A stretch of DNA of 64,000 nt from Catenovulum sediminis (GCF_007289895.1 NZ_CP041660.1:372001-436000); one strand, 5' to 3'. Positions 1 through 8,556 are shown, counted from the stretch's first letter. The notes: a model not told the origin generated them from the letters alone. Numbers and translations are program-made.

Positions 1-1692
1 AGCTATTTTTTGCAGCTCCTTTGCATATTTGATTCTAATGGCTTGTCCATCCAAAATTGATTTGGTTAATTCATCCTGAGCCTTCCTATTTTCAAAATAC
101 GCAGCGCCTAAATCATATAGGCCTTTCACAGCGACGATTGCGGAACCAGCCAGACCAGCACGACCTAAGAATTTAGACAACCGGCTGGTTTTGGTGGCAG
201 CCTTGTCAATCTCAACATGAGCTGGTGTTACTCCTTTTTTCACAAAATCTATTAATGCAGCAATACCTGCGGCTGAACCACTGACGATATTTTTAAAGAA
301 TGAACCCACTTTAAGCGCAGCCCACGCGGTTACAACTGTCGCGATCTCTTTGCGATATTCAACCAAAAAGCCGATGCTTCTTTTAATGCCTTCACCAATA
401 CTAATAATGGTATTTGAAATATCTTTAGCCCACTGTTTAAGTGTGCCGTCGTCTGCCATTTGTTTAAATCGTGCATTCACATCGGCAAGCTGCGCTTTTA
501 ACCAGTCCATTGCACCAGCTTCAGATATTTCATTGTAAAACTGGGCTAAGTTATCTTTAGCGTTCGAGATTAAGCCACTCAGCGTGCCCATATTCTTAGC
601 TGCTGAGCCAGCGGCTTCTTGCGCTATGGTATCCATTAGCTGTTGGATCACATCTCGGCCTAGCTTACCCTCGCTTGAAAGCTTCTGCAGCTCAATGGTA
701 TTTTTACCTGTGGCTTTTTCTAACAGTTCCCAAACGGGCACGCCACGCTCAATTAATTGCAGTATTTCTTCACCTTGCAGCTTTTGTTTTGCCCAGGCTT
801 GGCCAAGGGCCAGCGATATACCTTCAACTTCTTGAAATCCGCCACCCAACTTAAACGCTTGGTCTGTAATTGCTTGCAAGCTGCCGTTCATTGGGTCAAT
901 GCCAAACGACTTAAGTTTTACAAATACTTGGCTAACTTCTTCCAGCTGCAGCGGGGTGTTTTTTGTAAAGTCTTTAACCCACGCTGTCGCTTGTTCACCA
1001 GCCTCAACACTGCCCATCAGACCTTCGAACTGGATGCGCAGTTTTTCGAATTTATCGCCTGTAGTAAATATACTTCTGAGGGAATCAAATAATTTGTCTA
1101 CGCCTACATAAGCAGCGCCTAAACCAACCACGGTTTTAGTGAGTGAGGTAATGCCGCCGTTTGCACCTGTTAAAGTGCGTGTTTGCTCGCCTAAAACTTT
1201 ATTTTTTGCCGCTATTTGTTGGCGTACATCTTTAGCCTCAGCTGCTAACCGCTTTTCTGCGCGGGTAAGCTCATCGGCGTTTACACCTGCAACGTTAAGC
1301 GACTTAACAACTTTGTTTAGCTCTGTACGTTTATCTTTAACCGCTTGCTCTGTACGTTTAATCTCAGCTTTTAAGTTGGCTGTTTCATTTTTAAATTCGG
1401 CGGTTTCGCGCTCCGCGTCTGATGCATTTTTTATGTATGTATCTAGCGCTTTTTCAAGCTATTTAAGGTTTGTTTGAGATTGGTTTATTTCAGTGTTCAG
1501 CAGTTTAAATTCGTCAATAACTGCTTTGCCTTTACCTATTTCGTCAAGCTGGCTGTTTAATTGGTCTAACGATTTTTCGGTTTTGCCTGCTGTTGCTGAT
1601 GTACTGGTAAGCGAACTTTTAACTTTATCAAATGCGTCACTCGCTAAGTTCTTAGCTTTAATTGCAATTTCTAACGCTAGATTTTTAGCCAT
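1..1692 (-). pseudogene. Phage tape measure protein, interrupted by in-frame TAG
   Basis: The tape measure protein sets tail length and takes part in DNA ejection. Reading from ATG 1692 gives 77 codons and then TAG at 1461-1459. The same frame stays open from there to the window edge and encodes a coiled-coil stretch (about residues 80-170) followed by a tape-measure N-terminal domain, with stretches such as FTKNTPLQLEEVSQVFVKLK and LQLIERGVPVWELL. The reading frame does not shift at the stop, so one base change (for example CAG to TAG) explains it. The start has AGGTGA just upstream. The C-terminus lies beyond position 1. The gene is either inactivated, read through by an amber suppressor, or carries a sequencing error. 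Confidence 0.85.
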
Positions 1693-1725
1693 AATTCACC
1701 TAACAGCACGTATTTAACGGAATAG

Positions 1726-1747
1726 ATGAAGGGCAAAAGCCCTTCAT
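1726..1747 (-). other. Stem-loop between tail tube and tape measure genes
   Basis: ATGAAGGGC and GCCCTTCAT form a perfect 9-bp stem with a 4-base loop in the 87-bp gap between the tail tube stop and the tape measure start. No T-run follows on the minus strand, so a partial terminator or mRNA-processing hairpin is more likely than a full terminator. It could lower tape measure expression relative to the abundant tube protein; that is inference. Confidence 0.5.
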
Positions 1748-1779
1748 TAGTTACATATTTCTTTTAAAAATTAAATGTG

Positions 1780-2535
1780 TTACTCAGACGGGGTAATGTC
1801 GGTATATTCAAATGGTGAGTCTTTACCGGACACCAATTTGCAATTACCCGACAAAGTTGTGCTGACAAATTCACTGGCCATAAAATCAACCGCGTCGGTT
1901 GGTGCCACTGTCGCTTCAAAAATCTCTAAACGACCTGGTTTGCCCGTTGCTAGGTTTTTCATATCGCCCGTTATATTCATACGAATTTGCGATTTAATAC
2001 CGCCTTTAACTTTTGTGCCGGTTACTGCGTTGTGTTGGTAGGTTAATTCAATGTCTGCACCCGCTTCTAGCGAGCCGCCTGCAGTTGCTCGAATTAAACC
2101 AAGCGCATAGTTAATTTCATAGTTATCCGCCATTATCGCACTTTCATCGCTTGCCAATTTCGCACTAATGCCAGCTGCGGCTAAGTTTTTATGTGCAAGC
2201 TGAGTCCAACGGCCATTTGGTAAAATAGTAACCGCTTCATCAGTAACATTACCGCTGCCTTCGTTCACGGTTGCGATATCACCTAATAATGCCATTGCTA
2301 AAACATCGGCTGGCTGATCGTCTATTGCAATTGTGACGGTGGCAGGTTGAGCGATAGAGACAGAGTCTAACGCTTGACCATAAGTCGCTTTTTTCTTTGA
2401 TGTGCGGGTGATTTGTTCACTAGGCGTATTAATCGCTAACTGCGTTACGTTAATAGGCCCGATTTTACCTTGGCTTACACCCGTGTCGCTTAAACGATCA
2501 ATAAAGATGTCGCCTGATAATAATAAACCGTTCAT
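1780..2535 (-). CDS. Phage tail tube protein
   Basis: This 251-residue protein is probably the major tail tube subunit. It lies directly upstream of the tape measure gene and after the gp36/gp37-like connector genes, the usual place for the tube gene of a siphovirus tail. The sequence is rich in beta-strand patterns with no membrane segment or catalytic motif, and the N-terminus (MNGLLLSGDIFIDRL) resembles tail tube proteins of Mu-like siphophages. The start has AGAGGA upstream. The call rests on position and general resemblance rather than a diagnostic motif. No sheath gene precedes it. Confidence 0.7.
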   Translation of the reverse strand: MNGLLLSGDIFIDRLSDTGVSQGKIGPINVTQLAINTPSEQITRTSKKKATYGQALDSVSIAQPATVTIAIDDQPADVLAMALLGDIATVNEGSGNVTDEAVTILPNGRWTQLAHKNLAAAGISAKLASDESAIMADNYEINYALGLIRATAGGSLEAGADIELTYQHNAVTGTKVKGGIKSQIRMNITGDMKNLATGKPGRLEIFEATVAPTDAVDFMASEFVSTTLSGNCKLVSGKDSPFEYTDITPSE

Positions 2536-2537
2536 GG

Positions 2538-2963
2538 TTATCCTCTTAGTCTAAAATTGACGCTAAACGCCAGTGGGTAATATGCAAAACCTTTAGTGTA
2601 GCGCGGCCTTGCGGGTGAATTAACTCGATTAAGTGCGCCAATTTTTGGCACAAAACTGTCTTTTTGCAGTTGCTGTAGCGTTGCACGTATTAACTTTCCT
2701 GCCTCTGCATTGGTGTCGCGACCTTGACGAACAGCTATTACCACAAGCCAAATTTGCATGACCTGGGTTTGTATACCGCCATTTGAAACATCAGGTACAC
2801 GGTCACCAAAATAAATAACATGGGCGCAAGGCGCTTTTTGGCTGCGCTCTTCTACTTCTGCCAAATCATTGGTTGAACACACATCTTTAAAGCCTTCAAC
2901 CTTTTCAAGCACGCTAATTAAGTGCGACTCTGCCGCTAAGTAGTTGTCGCCAATATCCAACAT
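2538..2963 (-). CDS. Mu gp37-like protein (DUF1834), probable tail terminator
   Basis: The 141-residue product matches the Mu gp37/DUF1834 type in length, position and sequence character (N-terminal helix, then VIYFGDRVPD and a C-terminal beta segment ending FSVNFRLRG). Proteins in this slot are thought to finish or join the tail. Its start overlaps the stop of the gp36-like gene by one base and its stop lies 2 bases before the tube gene, so the three are probably translationally coupled. Confidence 0.7.
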   Translation of the reverse strand: MLDIGDNYLAAESHLISVLEKVEGFKDVCSTNDLAEVEERSQKAPCAHVIYFGDRVPDVSNGGIQTQVMQIWLVVIAVRQGRDTNAEAGKLIRATLQQLQKDSFVPKIGALNRVNSPARPRYTKGFAYYPLAFSVNFRLRG

Positions 2964-3382
2964 TAGATAAATCCTTTGCTTTTTTGGCGGCTGAATGTGT
3001 GGCCGTCTGACATAATCACTGCAACTGTACCAACATTTTCGCTGGGTTGGTTGTTCGACAAGCCTAAACTCAGCTCGCCTTTACCAACACTGCGCAAAAA
3101 CTGGATGGTTGCTTGATAGCGTTTTTCGACTTGCTCGGGCGCGCGGTCGTCACTTAATAAGTAGCGCGCTATATCGCAACAGTTACGTTTTAAAACCTCT
3201 GGCGTTTGCGCAAGTGGCAATGTATAGCGACCCGCGATATAGCCGTTAATTTCGGCTGTTGCGTCTTGCAGGGCTTGGTTTACAACCTCATCAAACTCAA
3301 CACTGCTGTCGTCGCGCTGTGCGAGTAAAATAAGCTCGTCTTCACCGAAACGCGCTACCATATCCACTAGAGTCGCATACAT
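2963..3382 (-). CDS. Mu gp36-like head-tail connector protein (DUF1320)
   Basis: The 139-residue protein begins with the family's typical pattern (YATLVDMVARFGEDELILLA), followed by a helical stretch with Y-I-A-G-R-Y-T-L-P. DUF1320/Mu gp36 proteins lie between the head genes and tail genes and are thought to be head-completion or connector proteins. It follows the gp35-like gene by 6 bases and overlaps the gp37-like gene by one base. Confidence 0.8.
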   Translation of the reverse strand: MYATLVDMVARFGEDELILLAQRDDSSVEFDEVVNQALQDATAEINGYIAGRYTLPLAQTPEVLKRNCCDIARYLLSDDRAPEQVEKRYQATIQFLRSVGKGELSLGLSNNQPSENVGTVAVIMSDGHTFSRQKSKGFI

Positions 3383-3388
3383 ATTGGG

Positions 3389-3649
3389 TTACTCCGCGGC
3401 AGTTGCTTTCGATTTACGAGTTACACGGCTTGATGATGTGTCACCGTCCACGTTCCCCGACGAATCTGCACTTGAATCTGGTTTATCTTCAATTTCAGAT
3501 ACGCTGAGTTTCGGATCAGCTTTGAGTTGCTGCATTTGCGTTTGGGTAAACTTATCTGCCGCAATCTGGTTAACACCATTGTTGAGTTTGACGCCGCCTC
3601 GGCGATAGCCAGTAGGTGCACTGCAAAGTATTTGTAAGCGTTTCGCCAT
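3389..3649 (-). CDS. Mu gp35/HI1506-like protein (FluMu N-terminal domain)
   Basis: The 86-residue protein has the FluMu-type N-terminal pattern: a basic beta segment (LQILCSAPTGYRRGG), then FTQTQMQQLKADPKLSVSEI, which matches the family's phrase about adding or exceeding a threshold of residues before a VSEI-type ending. The C-terminal third is Ser/Asp/Lys-rich and probably disordered. It sits directly after the major head protein as in Mu and FluMu. Its molecular role is unknown. Confidence 0.7.
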   Translation of the reverse strand: MAKRLQILCSAPTGYRRGGVKLNNGVNQIAADKFTQTQMQQLKADPKLSVSEIEDKPDSSADSSGNVDGDTSSSRVTRKSKATAAE

Positions 3650-3733
3650 TTCATGTTTTTCCTATGTTCAGATTTAGTTTAAAAAATGGGCTGCCTTGCC
3701 CAAGGTTCATCCTTGCGCCTGCTCCAAGGGTTG

Positions 3734-4627
3734 TTATTCAAGCCAAGGCACAACTAACACTTCAACGGCTTTGTAGTTGGTATTGCTTTCACCTTGCGCT
3801 TTGTTTTCGGCTTCAATAACCTTTTTGGCTTTTGCACGGTTTTTAGGGCCAACCACAAGCAGGTTAGGCATGACACCTAGCTTGCGTCCTTGGTCTGACT
3901 TGTAGCCCATCATGGTTTCCATTGCGCTGTTAAAATTGTCTTCGTCTAGCGTGGCTTTCGAACCAAAGGCTAATTGCCAAAATCCAAAGCCCGCGTTTAC
4001 CCGCGCATCTACGCCGTACAAGTATTCATCTGTCATAAATACGTGGTCTGAATTGCCCGCATCGGTTTTAGCTTGTAAGCGATAGTCGCGGCGTTTTTGA
4101 AAAATTAACGGTTTTAATGGGCGGCGCGTGTCTAACAAAAACCATGCGGGGTTTGAACCTGCTTGCATATTTGAAACTGATTCTTCTTGGCCTTCTTTAC
4201 CGACCGGGTGGTCGGTATCAAAAAAGTTTTGGCCGTCGTAACATGTTTGGGTAAAGCCGTTTGCTAATAATGCAAAAACAAGTTGATCAGGATGTGTTTG
4301 TGCGGCATAACCCATGTCTTCAAACTTTTTCATTAAAGCTGGGTAGCGGTTATCTTCTATGTAATCGGCTGGTATGCCTTCTGTGCCTTCGTATTTTTCG
4401 TTTTTAATGGCATAGCTGTGCGCTTTTGCTTTGTTTATTTGACGGTCACCAATCCACTTTTTAAGCGCTGAAAACTCACCTAGCCATTCGTAATTTTCTT
4501 GGCTGGTTGAGCTAGGCATTTCGGTTGCAATGCTCGACCATTGTGGTGAGTGCATGGCTAAACCGCGCGCAAAAGCGGCGTTTACTGCGGTATAAAGTGA
4601 CGATAAGGTTTGTTTAGTAATGTCCAT
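3734..4627 (-). CDS. Major head (capsid) protein, Mu gpT family
   Basis: The 297-residue protein is the main capsid subunit. It starts with the gpT-type N-terminus (KQTLSSLYTAVNAAFARG) and includes the family segment GYAAQTHPDQLVFALLANGF followed by a Y-D-G-Q-N-F-F-D-T-D-H-P motif at about residues 130-142. The length agrees with Mu gpT (about 305). It lies after the decoration-type gene and before the gp35-like gene, the expected Mu order. No truncation is seen. Confidence 0.92.
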   Translation of the reverse strand: MDITKQTLSSLYTAVNAAFARGLAMHSPQWSSIATEMPSSTSQENYEWLGEFSALKKWIGDRQINKAKAHSYAIKNEKYEGTEGIPADYIEDNRYPALMKKFEDMGYAAQTHPDQLVFALLANGFTQTCYDGQNFFDTDHPVGKEGQEESVSNMQAGSNPAWFLLDTRRPLKPLIFQKRRDYRLQAKTDAGNSDHVFMTDEYLYGVDARVNAGFGFWQLAFGSKATLDEDNFNSAMETMMGYKSDQGRKLGVMPNLLVVGPKNRAKAKKVIEAENKAQGESNTNYKAVEVLVVPWLE

Positions 4628-4673
4628 TGCTGGCTCCTAATTTGTAAATTTGGTTACAGTTTTAGTTAAGCGG

Positions 4674-5048
4674 TTAAACGCCCAACTCAACCCACACGCC
4701 GTCAGTGTCGACTTGTGTTATTTTGCCCGCTGGGGCGCGTGTATTGGTGCTAGATGAAATGGACACCTCACCATCATCCACAAAGTAGGCTGTTTGCCCT
4801 ACGTTTGCGGCGGTAATATCAGACGTTTGAAACTTGTGTTCGCCGGTGTCTACTTCCACCATAATTGCGCTATCAGCGCCATTGGCATTGTCTGCGAGCA
4901 TGGTTGCAACACCTGCCGATAAGGCTGAGTTGTTATCTGTTACCGCAATAGCTAAACCTGCGGCCAATAACACAGGGCGATTACCTGTTAACACTGCGCC
5001 TGCTTTTACTGGGTAGGCGCGTTTACCGCTTTGTCTTCTTGCTGGCAT
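4674..5048 (-). CDS. Probable capsid decoration protein (DUF2190-like)
   Basis: The 124-residue protein is Ala/Val/Thr-rich with short beta segments and no cysteine, and lies between the protease/scaffold gene and the major head gene. Small beta proteins at this position in Mu-like phages are often DUF2190-type decoration or stabilisation proteins that bind the capsid surface. Assignment rests on position, size and composition; no catalytic or binding motif is visible. Confidence 0.55.
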   Translation of the reverse strand: MPARRQSGKRAYPVKAGAVLTGNRPVLLAAGLAIAVTDNNSALSAGVATMLADNANGADSAIMVEVDTGEHKFQTSDITAANVGQTAYFVDDGEVSISSSTNTRAPAGKITQVDTDGVWVELGV

Positions 5049-5094
5049 AGTCTTTACCTTTACTTTTTGAATTAAAATGCAATAAAGCTTTGGC

Positions 5095-5640
5095 TTACGC
5101 CTGGGCTTTACGCGCAGCCATAAATTCGTCTTCAGTTAATCCAGTCGCTTTAAGCACGGCTAGGTCTTCTGCGGTTAAATTGCCCTTGGCGTTGTCATCT
5201 TGAGGCGGTTTGGTTTCTGTGGTTTGTTTGCCTTTTAATGCAGCAATCGCTGGTCGTGCATCAAGCACGCCCTTTAAAACTGCAACGCCATTTTCTTTGC
5301 CAAGTTTTGTTAAGTATTCAACTTCGGCTGCAACAACTTTGCCGTCGGCCTGAGCATCTTCAATTAAGCTTTCAATTGATTGGGTGTTTGAGTCTTGGCG
5401 CAATACGGCCAGTTCACCGACAACCGCGTTATAAGTTGAAATAGGTACGTACTGAGCTAAATCGACATTGCCCGGATTCGCTTTTAACGCAGCAACCTGG
5501 TCGGTTAACTCATCTGCTTGCAGCGCTTTGGCTTGTAAACCGGCTAACGCAGTTAACGCTGCAATGCCTTGTTCGTCGGTCATTTCATCGCCAACTTCAA
5601 TACCAAGTTTGGCCAGTAAGTTTTTTAAGTGCTTATTCAT
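5095..5640 (-). CDS. Internal in-frame scaffold gene, Mu gpZ-like
   Basis: A second start inside the protease gene would give a 181-residue scaffold identical to the C-terminal part of gpI. The ATG at 5640-5638 (MNKHLKNLLAKLG) is preceded by GGGAG at 5653-5649, eight bases upstream. It falls exactly at the boundary between the protease domain and the helical scaffold domain. This mirrors Mu I/Z and lambda C/Nu3. Expression is inferred from the ribosome site and from the known family behaviour. Confidence 0.75.
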   Translation of the reverse strand: MNKHLKNLLAKLGIEVGDEMTDEQGIAALTALAGLQAKALQADELTDQVAALKANPGNVDLAQYVPISTYNAVVGELAVLRQDSNTQSIESLIEDAQADGKVVAAEVEYLTKLGKENGVAVLKGVLDARPAIAALKGKQTTETKPPQDDNAKGNLTAEDLAVLKATGLTEDEFMAARKAQA

Positions 5641-6198
5641 TTCGGGTGCTCCCGTGTTGGGTTGGTGTTGGGTAAATTTTTCAGCGGCTAAAGCAGCAAT
5701 AGCGTCCATGCCGTCTAGTCCTGGGTAATTAGTAAGTGCCGCCATTCTTATTTCAGTTGGCTCACCTGTGGTTTTGTCATATGGAAAAACAGCAGAGATA
5801 TAGCGATACTCGCCATTTTTCAAAAACGCCTGGGCGCGTTCTGTCCACTTTGGTTTTATATACAAACCTTTGCCGGGGCGATATTCCATATCTTTAAAAA
5901 AACCGCTGGCTGGCGCTGGATTGCCGTTTTTATCGGCTTGTAGGGTTTGGTGTTCGTAATCAATTACTAAGTCGTTTGCACGTAATTGCGCTTGGCTAAT
6001 AAGCTGCTGTGCGCGCTCTGGGGTGAGTTTCCATTTTTTATTGGGTACGTCATGTGGGCGGCCATCAATTGCACTAAACTCGCCATCGGGTAACAACTGC
6101 ACCCAGCCGTCGTTATCAACTGTATTTAACTCACTGGTTAATACAGCCATGCCCGGCAGTTGAGTTGCGGTTAATATGGCAAGCGGGTTTTCAAACAT
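5095..6198 (-). CDS. Prohead protease with scaffold domain, Mu gpI family
   Basis: The 367-residue protein combines a maturation protease (about residues 1-180) and a coiled, Ala/Glu-rich scaffold (about 186-367). Motifs seen in phage prohead proteases are present: VIDYEHQT (probable His) and YRYISAVF (probable Ser). The C-terminal half includes DEMTDEQGIAALTALAG and ends with TEDEFMAARKAQA. In Mu, I and the scaffold Z share a frame, and the same layout is visible here. GGAGCTGAATC precedes the ATG, a good ribosome site. A 263-bp gap separates it from the upstream G gene, so it may have its own promoter. Confidence 0.9.
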   Translation of the reverse strand: MFENPLAILTATQLPGMAVLTSELNTVDNDGWVQLLPDGEFSAIDGRPHDVPNKKWKLTPERAQQLISQAQLRANDLVIDYEHQTLQADKNGNPAPASGFFKDMEYRPGKGLYIKPKWTERAQAFLKNGEYRYISAVFPYDKTTGEPTEIRMAALTNYPGLDGMDAIAALAAEKFTQHQPNTGAPEMNKHLKNLLAKLGIEVGDEMTDEQGIAALTALAGLQAKALQADELTDQVAALKANPGNVDLAQYVPISTYNAVVGELAVLRQDSNTQSIESLIEDAQADGKVVAAEVEYLTKLGKENGVAVLKGVLDARPAIAALKGKQTTETKPPQDDNAKGNLTAEDLAVLKATGLTEDEFMAARKAQA

Positions 6199-6461
6199 GA
6201 TTCAGCTCCTAAACCGTGATCTTGATTAAACAAATCAATTCGATTGAGCTGTAGGTTAATGCGCTGAAGCTGATTAGGTCATATAACCTGAGTTAAAGGT
6301 TTTTAATGGTTATTGGTTGATTTTTGGCGTGTGGGGTAAAAAAGCGCTGCGGAAATGTTGCTGTTTGAATTTCTGTCGATTTCTGAGCTATTGTTTCATC
6401 TTAAAACGCTCAATGACAAGCAAAAAATAAATGGAGCGCTTAAAATGCGATTCAGGGCGTT

Positions 6462-6908
6462 TTATTCATCTAGTAAAAAATCACCTAAAATGTCTAGTAT
6501 TTCGGTTTCGTCATTCCATTGGCCGGTGCTTAAACCCAACCATTCGCGTTGCGGTATGCCGTCTGCTTCACGGCCAAATTGATGAGTGGCACCGTATTCC
6601 ATGTTAGTACCAAAATTTAAACTGGTTGCACTGATTTCGTAACTTAACTTATCACGTAGCGTACCTGAGTCTTGCAATATTCTATTTTCAGGTGTCTTTG
6701 CTTTTAAAGTTTCGGGTGATAGTGGTTCCCACAAATCGCCATCGGGCGTAATTTCAAGCTCAAAGCGGGCTTGGTGTGACTCAATTAGATATTCACCAAT
6801 TTGATTAAACGCGGGCTCTAAATTCATGGAACGATCAAGCATATCTTGTAGCACATCCACAATTTTATTGTCGCCATTTAAATCAATGGATACGTTAGCG
6901 CCCGCCAT
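6462..6908 (-). CDS. Phage virion morphogenesis protein, Mu gpG family
   Basis: The 148-residue protein matches the gpG/tail-completion family: AFNQIGEYLIESHQARFE near residues 32-49, W-E-P-L-S-P-E-T-L, a Q-D-S-G-T-L-R-D motif and YGATHQFG near residues 105-112, with a C-terminal RXWLGLS segment. It is involved in virion assembly, probably head-tail joining. Its ATG overlaps the stop of the upstream 63-residue ORF (TAATG). A 263-bp gap without a gene follows to the protease gene. Confidence 0.85.
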   Translation of the reverse strand: MAGANVSIDLNGDNKIVDVLQDMLDRSMNLEPAFNQIGEYLIESHQARFELEITPDGDLWEPLSPETLKAKTPENRILQDSGTLRDKLSYEISATSLNFGTNMEYGATHQFGREADGIPQREWLGLSTGQWNDETEILDILGDFLLDE

Positions 6909-7099
6909 TAAATATACCCTTTTCGAAATGCTTCTTTATAAACTTCTTCCGAAGCAGCTGCGGCAAATGCTTCAAACAACTCACTGATTTTTTTTGCCTC
7001 ATTACCGTTGGCTTGTTCTTCCAACTCTAATAATTTGCGAGCGGTATCTACGGTTATATCAACATCAAATAAGGCTGTTGCTTGCTCTAACAATGTCAT
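6908..7099 (-). CDS. Small acidic ORF behind the MuF-metallopeptidase gene; possible immunity protein
   Basis: This 63-residue product (MTLLEQATALFDVDITVDTA at the N-terminus) is acidic, mostly helical, and has no cysteine or membrane segment. I do not recognise it. It overlaps the MuF stop by four bases (ATGA) and the G start by one base, so it is translationally coupled to both. In Mu, G follows F directly, so this is an insertion. Toxins of the MuF polymorphic family often have an immunity gene immediately downstream; this position plus the acidity makes immunity a reasonable guess. It could also be a small morphogenetic protein. Confidence 0.6.
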   Translation of the reverse strand: MTLLEQATALFDVDITVDTARKLLELEEQANGNEAKKISELFEAFAAAASEEVYKEAFRKGYI

Positions 7100-8556
7100 C
7101 GTTTTTTCTCCGTTGAAGTAATGGCGGTTTGTATACTGCGCTCAATAAACTCATATAATTCAGGTTGCCAATTTTTAAGTTTAGCAGGTGCCAACATGTA
7201 AGCCGTAAAACTTTCGGCAAAGCTTTCAAACTTATTCACTGCGCCGTATTTGGTTACGAACGATAAGGTGTTAGCAAACTCTGGTGCGCCCGCGTAATAA
7301 TGCACTTGATGGCCCAGCTCATGCAGCCAGGTAACAAATACTGCTGAATTGTCACTGTCTACCCGTTCCACTGCATCGCTAATTGTCCAATCTAGCTTAT
7401 AGGTTTTTCCGGGACGGTTCCTAACTGTAAACTCAGCTGGCCCGGTATTAGTTTGGGAACGTTCCAGCACTTGCTCACTTTCTTTTAAAATACCGGGCAT
7501 GTTTGCTTTTTTGAGGCTGTTCTTAGCTGAAACTTTAACAACAACATGCTCAAAACCAACGCTGGTAAACCCGCCCACGTATTTGGGCTGTCGGGTTGTG
7601 AACTGCATTCTGGCATAAAAATCATCTACGCCTAAATAAGCCGCAATATCTGGCGCAATTTTTTGTGATGCTTTGCCACGGCCCATTTCTGTTTGTTTAA
7701 CAAACACGGTTTTGGTTTGTTTCTGTTTTAAAAAATCAGCCAGTTCTTTTTGCTGTTTATCCGGCAACTGCTTAACCAGATTATCGATACCGGCTGCATC
7801 AACACCACGAACCGTACTAAACGCAGATGGCACAATGCGTTTTGGTAAACGTTCGGCCAATGGTGGTTTTTTCTTAACTTCTTTTTTAACTTGTTTTAAG
7901 TGGCTGGTTTGTCCCGGCGAATAATCAAAGCCCGGATCAATGCCTTTGGGTACCTGATGAACTTCACCTGTTTTTTTATCTACCCATTCATAGCGCTCTA
8001 TTTTGGGTGATTCTGATAGCGTTAAACCTTTGCGTTTTAAGCTGCGTTTGCTTTCACCAAACACTTTGCATTTGCAGCCCCAACCATTTTGTGGGAACCA
8101 CACCTGCCACCATGGATCAGTTTTAGGTAGTATGCGCTGATCATGAAACAAGTGATCTTGTCTGGGATGCAAACTATCGCCATGCGCATACCGCCAGAAC
8201 TCAAAGTTTTGCAGTTGCTCATATCGGCCTGCATTATATGCCTGGCGCATATTGGTTTGGTAAATCACATCAGAACGCCAACCGGGTGAGCCGTTGTATT
8301 CCCAACCATGCTTTTTAGCAATATTTTTAAACTCAGATTTAAACCAGGATAAACTTTTACCGTTGGCAATAGCATCATCAACCGCTAATCTAAAATCGGC
8401 AATTAAATCGGTTTTAGTGGCTCCCGCAACTGTAAAAGCCACATTATGCTGAGCTTTCCATACATCGGCCCAACGCTCACTTGGCAGGTTTAATTTATTG
8501 CGATAAAACGCAATGGCAGGTTTAAAGGGTAAGCTGCCATACTGAGCGCTAGGCAT
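7096..8556 (-). CDS. MuF minor head protein fused to a zincin-like metallopeptidase domain
   Basis: The 486-residue protein begins with a Mu F (gp30) head morphogenesis domain: helical N-terminus, RSDVIYQTNMRQAYNAGRY at about residues 98-116, and a paired-cysteine segment GWGCKC near residue 170. MuF proteins are packaged inside the head and can be ejected with DNA. After a basic linker (about 215-245), the C-terminus carries HELGH at 412-416 and ESFAE at 444-448, the HEXXH plus downstream Glu pattern of gluzincin peptidases. The start overlaps the portal stop (TAATG). C-terminal effector domains on MuF proteins are known from polymorphic phage toxins. The target is unknown; autocatalytic processing of the head is the alternative role. 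Confidence 0.85.
   Translation of the reverse strand: MPSAQYGSLPFKPAIAFYRNKLNLPSERWADVWKAQHNVAFTVAGATKTDLIADFRLAVDDAIANGKSLSWFKSEFKNIAKKHGWEYNGSPGWRSDVIYQTNMRQAYNAGRYEQLQNFEFWRYAHGDSLHPRQDHLFHDQRILPKTDPWWQVWFPQNGWGCKCKVFGESKRSLKRKGLTLSESPKIERYEWVDKKTGEVHQVPKGIDPGFDYSPGQTSHLKQVKKEVKKKPPLAERLPKRIVPSAFSTVRGVDAAGIDNLVKQLPDKQQKELADFLKQKQTKTVFVKQTEMGRGKASQKIAPDIAAYLGVDDFYARMQFTTRQPKYVGGFTSVGFEHVVVKVSAKNSLKKANMPGILKESEQVLERSQTNTGPAEFTVRNRPGKTYKLDWTISDAVERVDSDNSAVFVTWLHELGHQVHYYAGAPEFANTLSFVTKYGAVNKFESFAESFTAYMLAPAKLKNWQPELYEFIERSIQTAITSTEKKR

Noticed and set aside
3421-3654. 77-residue minus frame overlapping the gp35-like gene
   Set aside because: It is out of frame with the FluMu-type protein, which has the recognisable family pattern.
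6355-6582. 75-residue plus-strand frame in the gap before the G gene end
   Set aside because: It overlaps the G gene antisense, lacks a ribosome site and its product has no resemblance to any protein.
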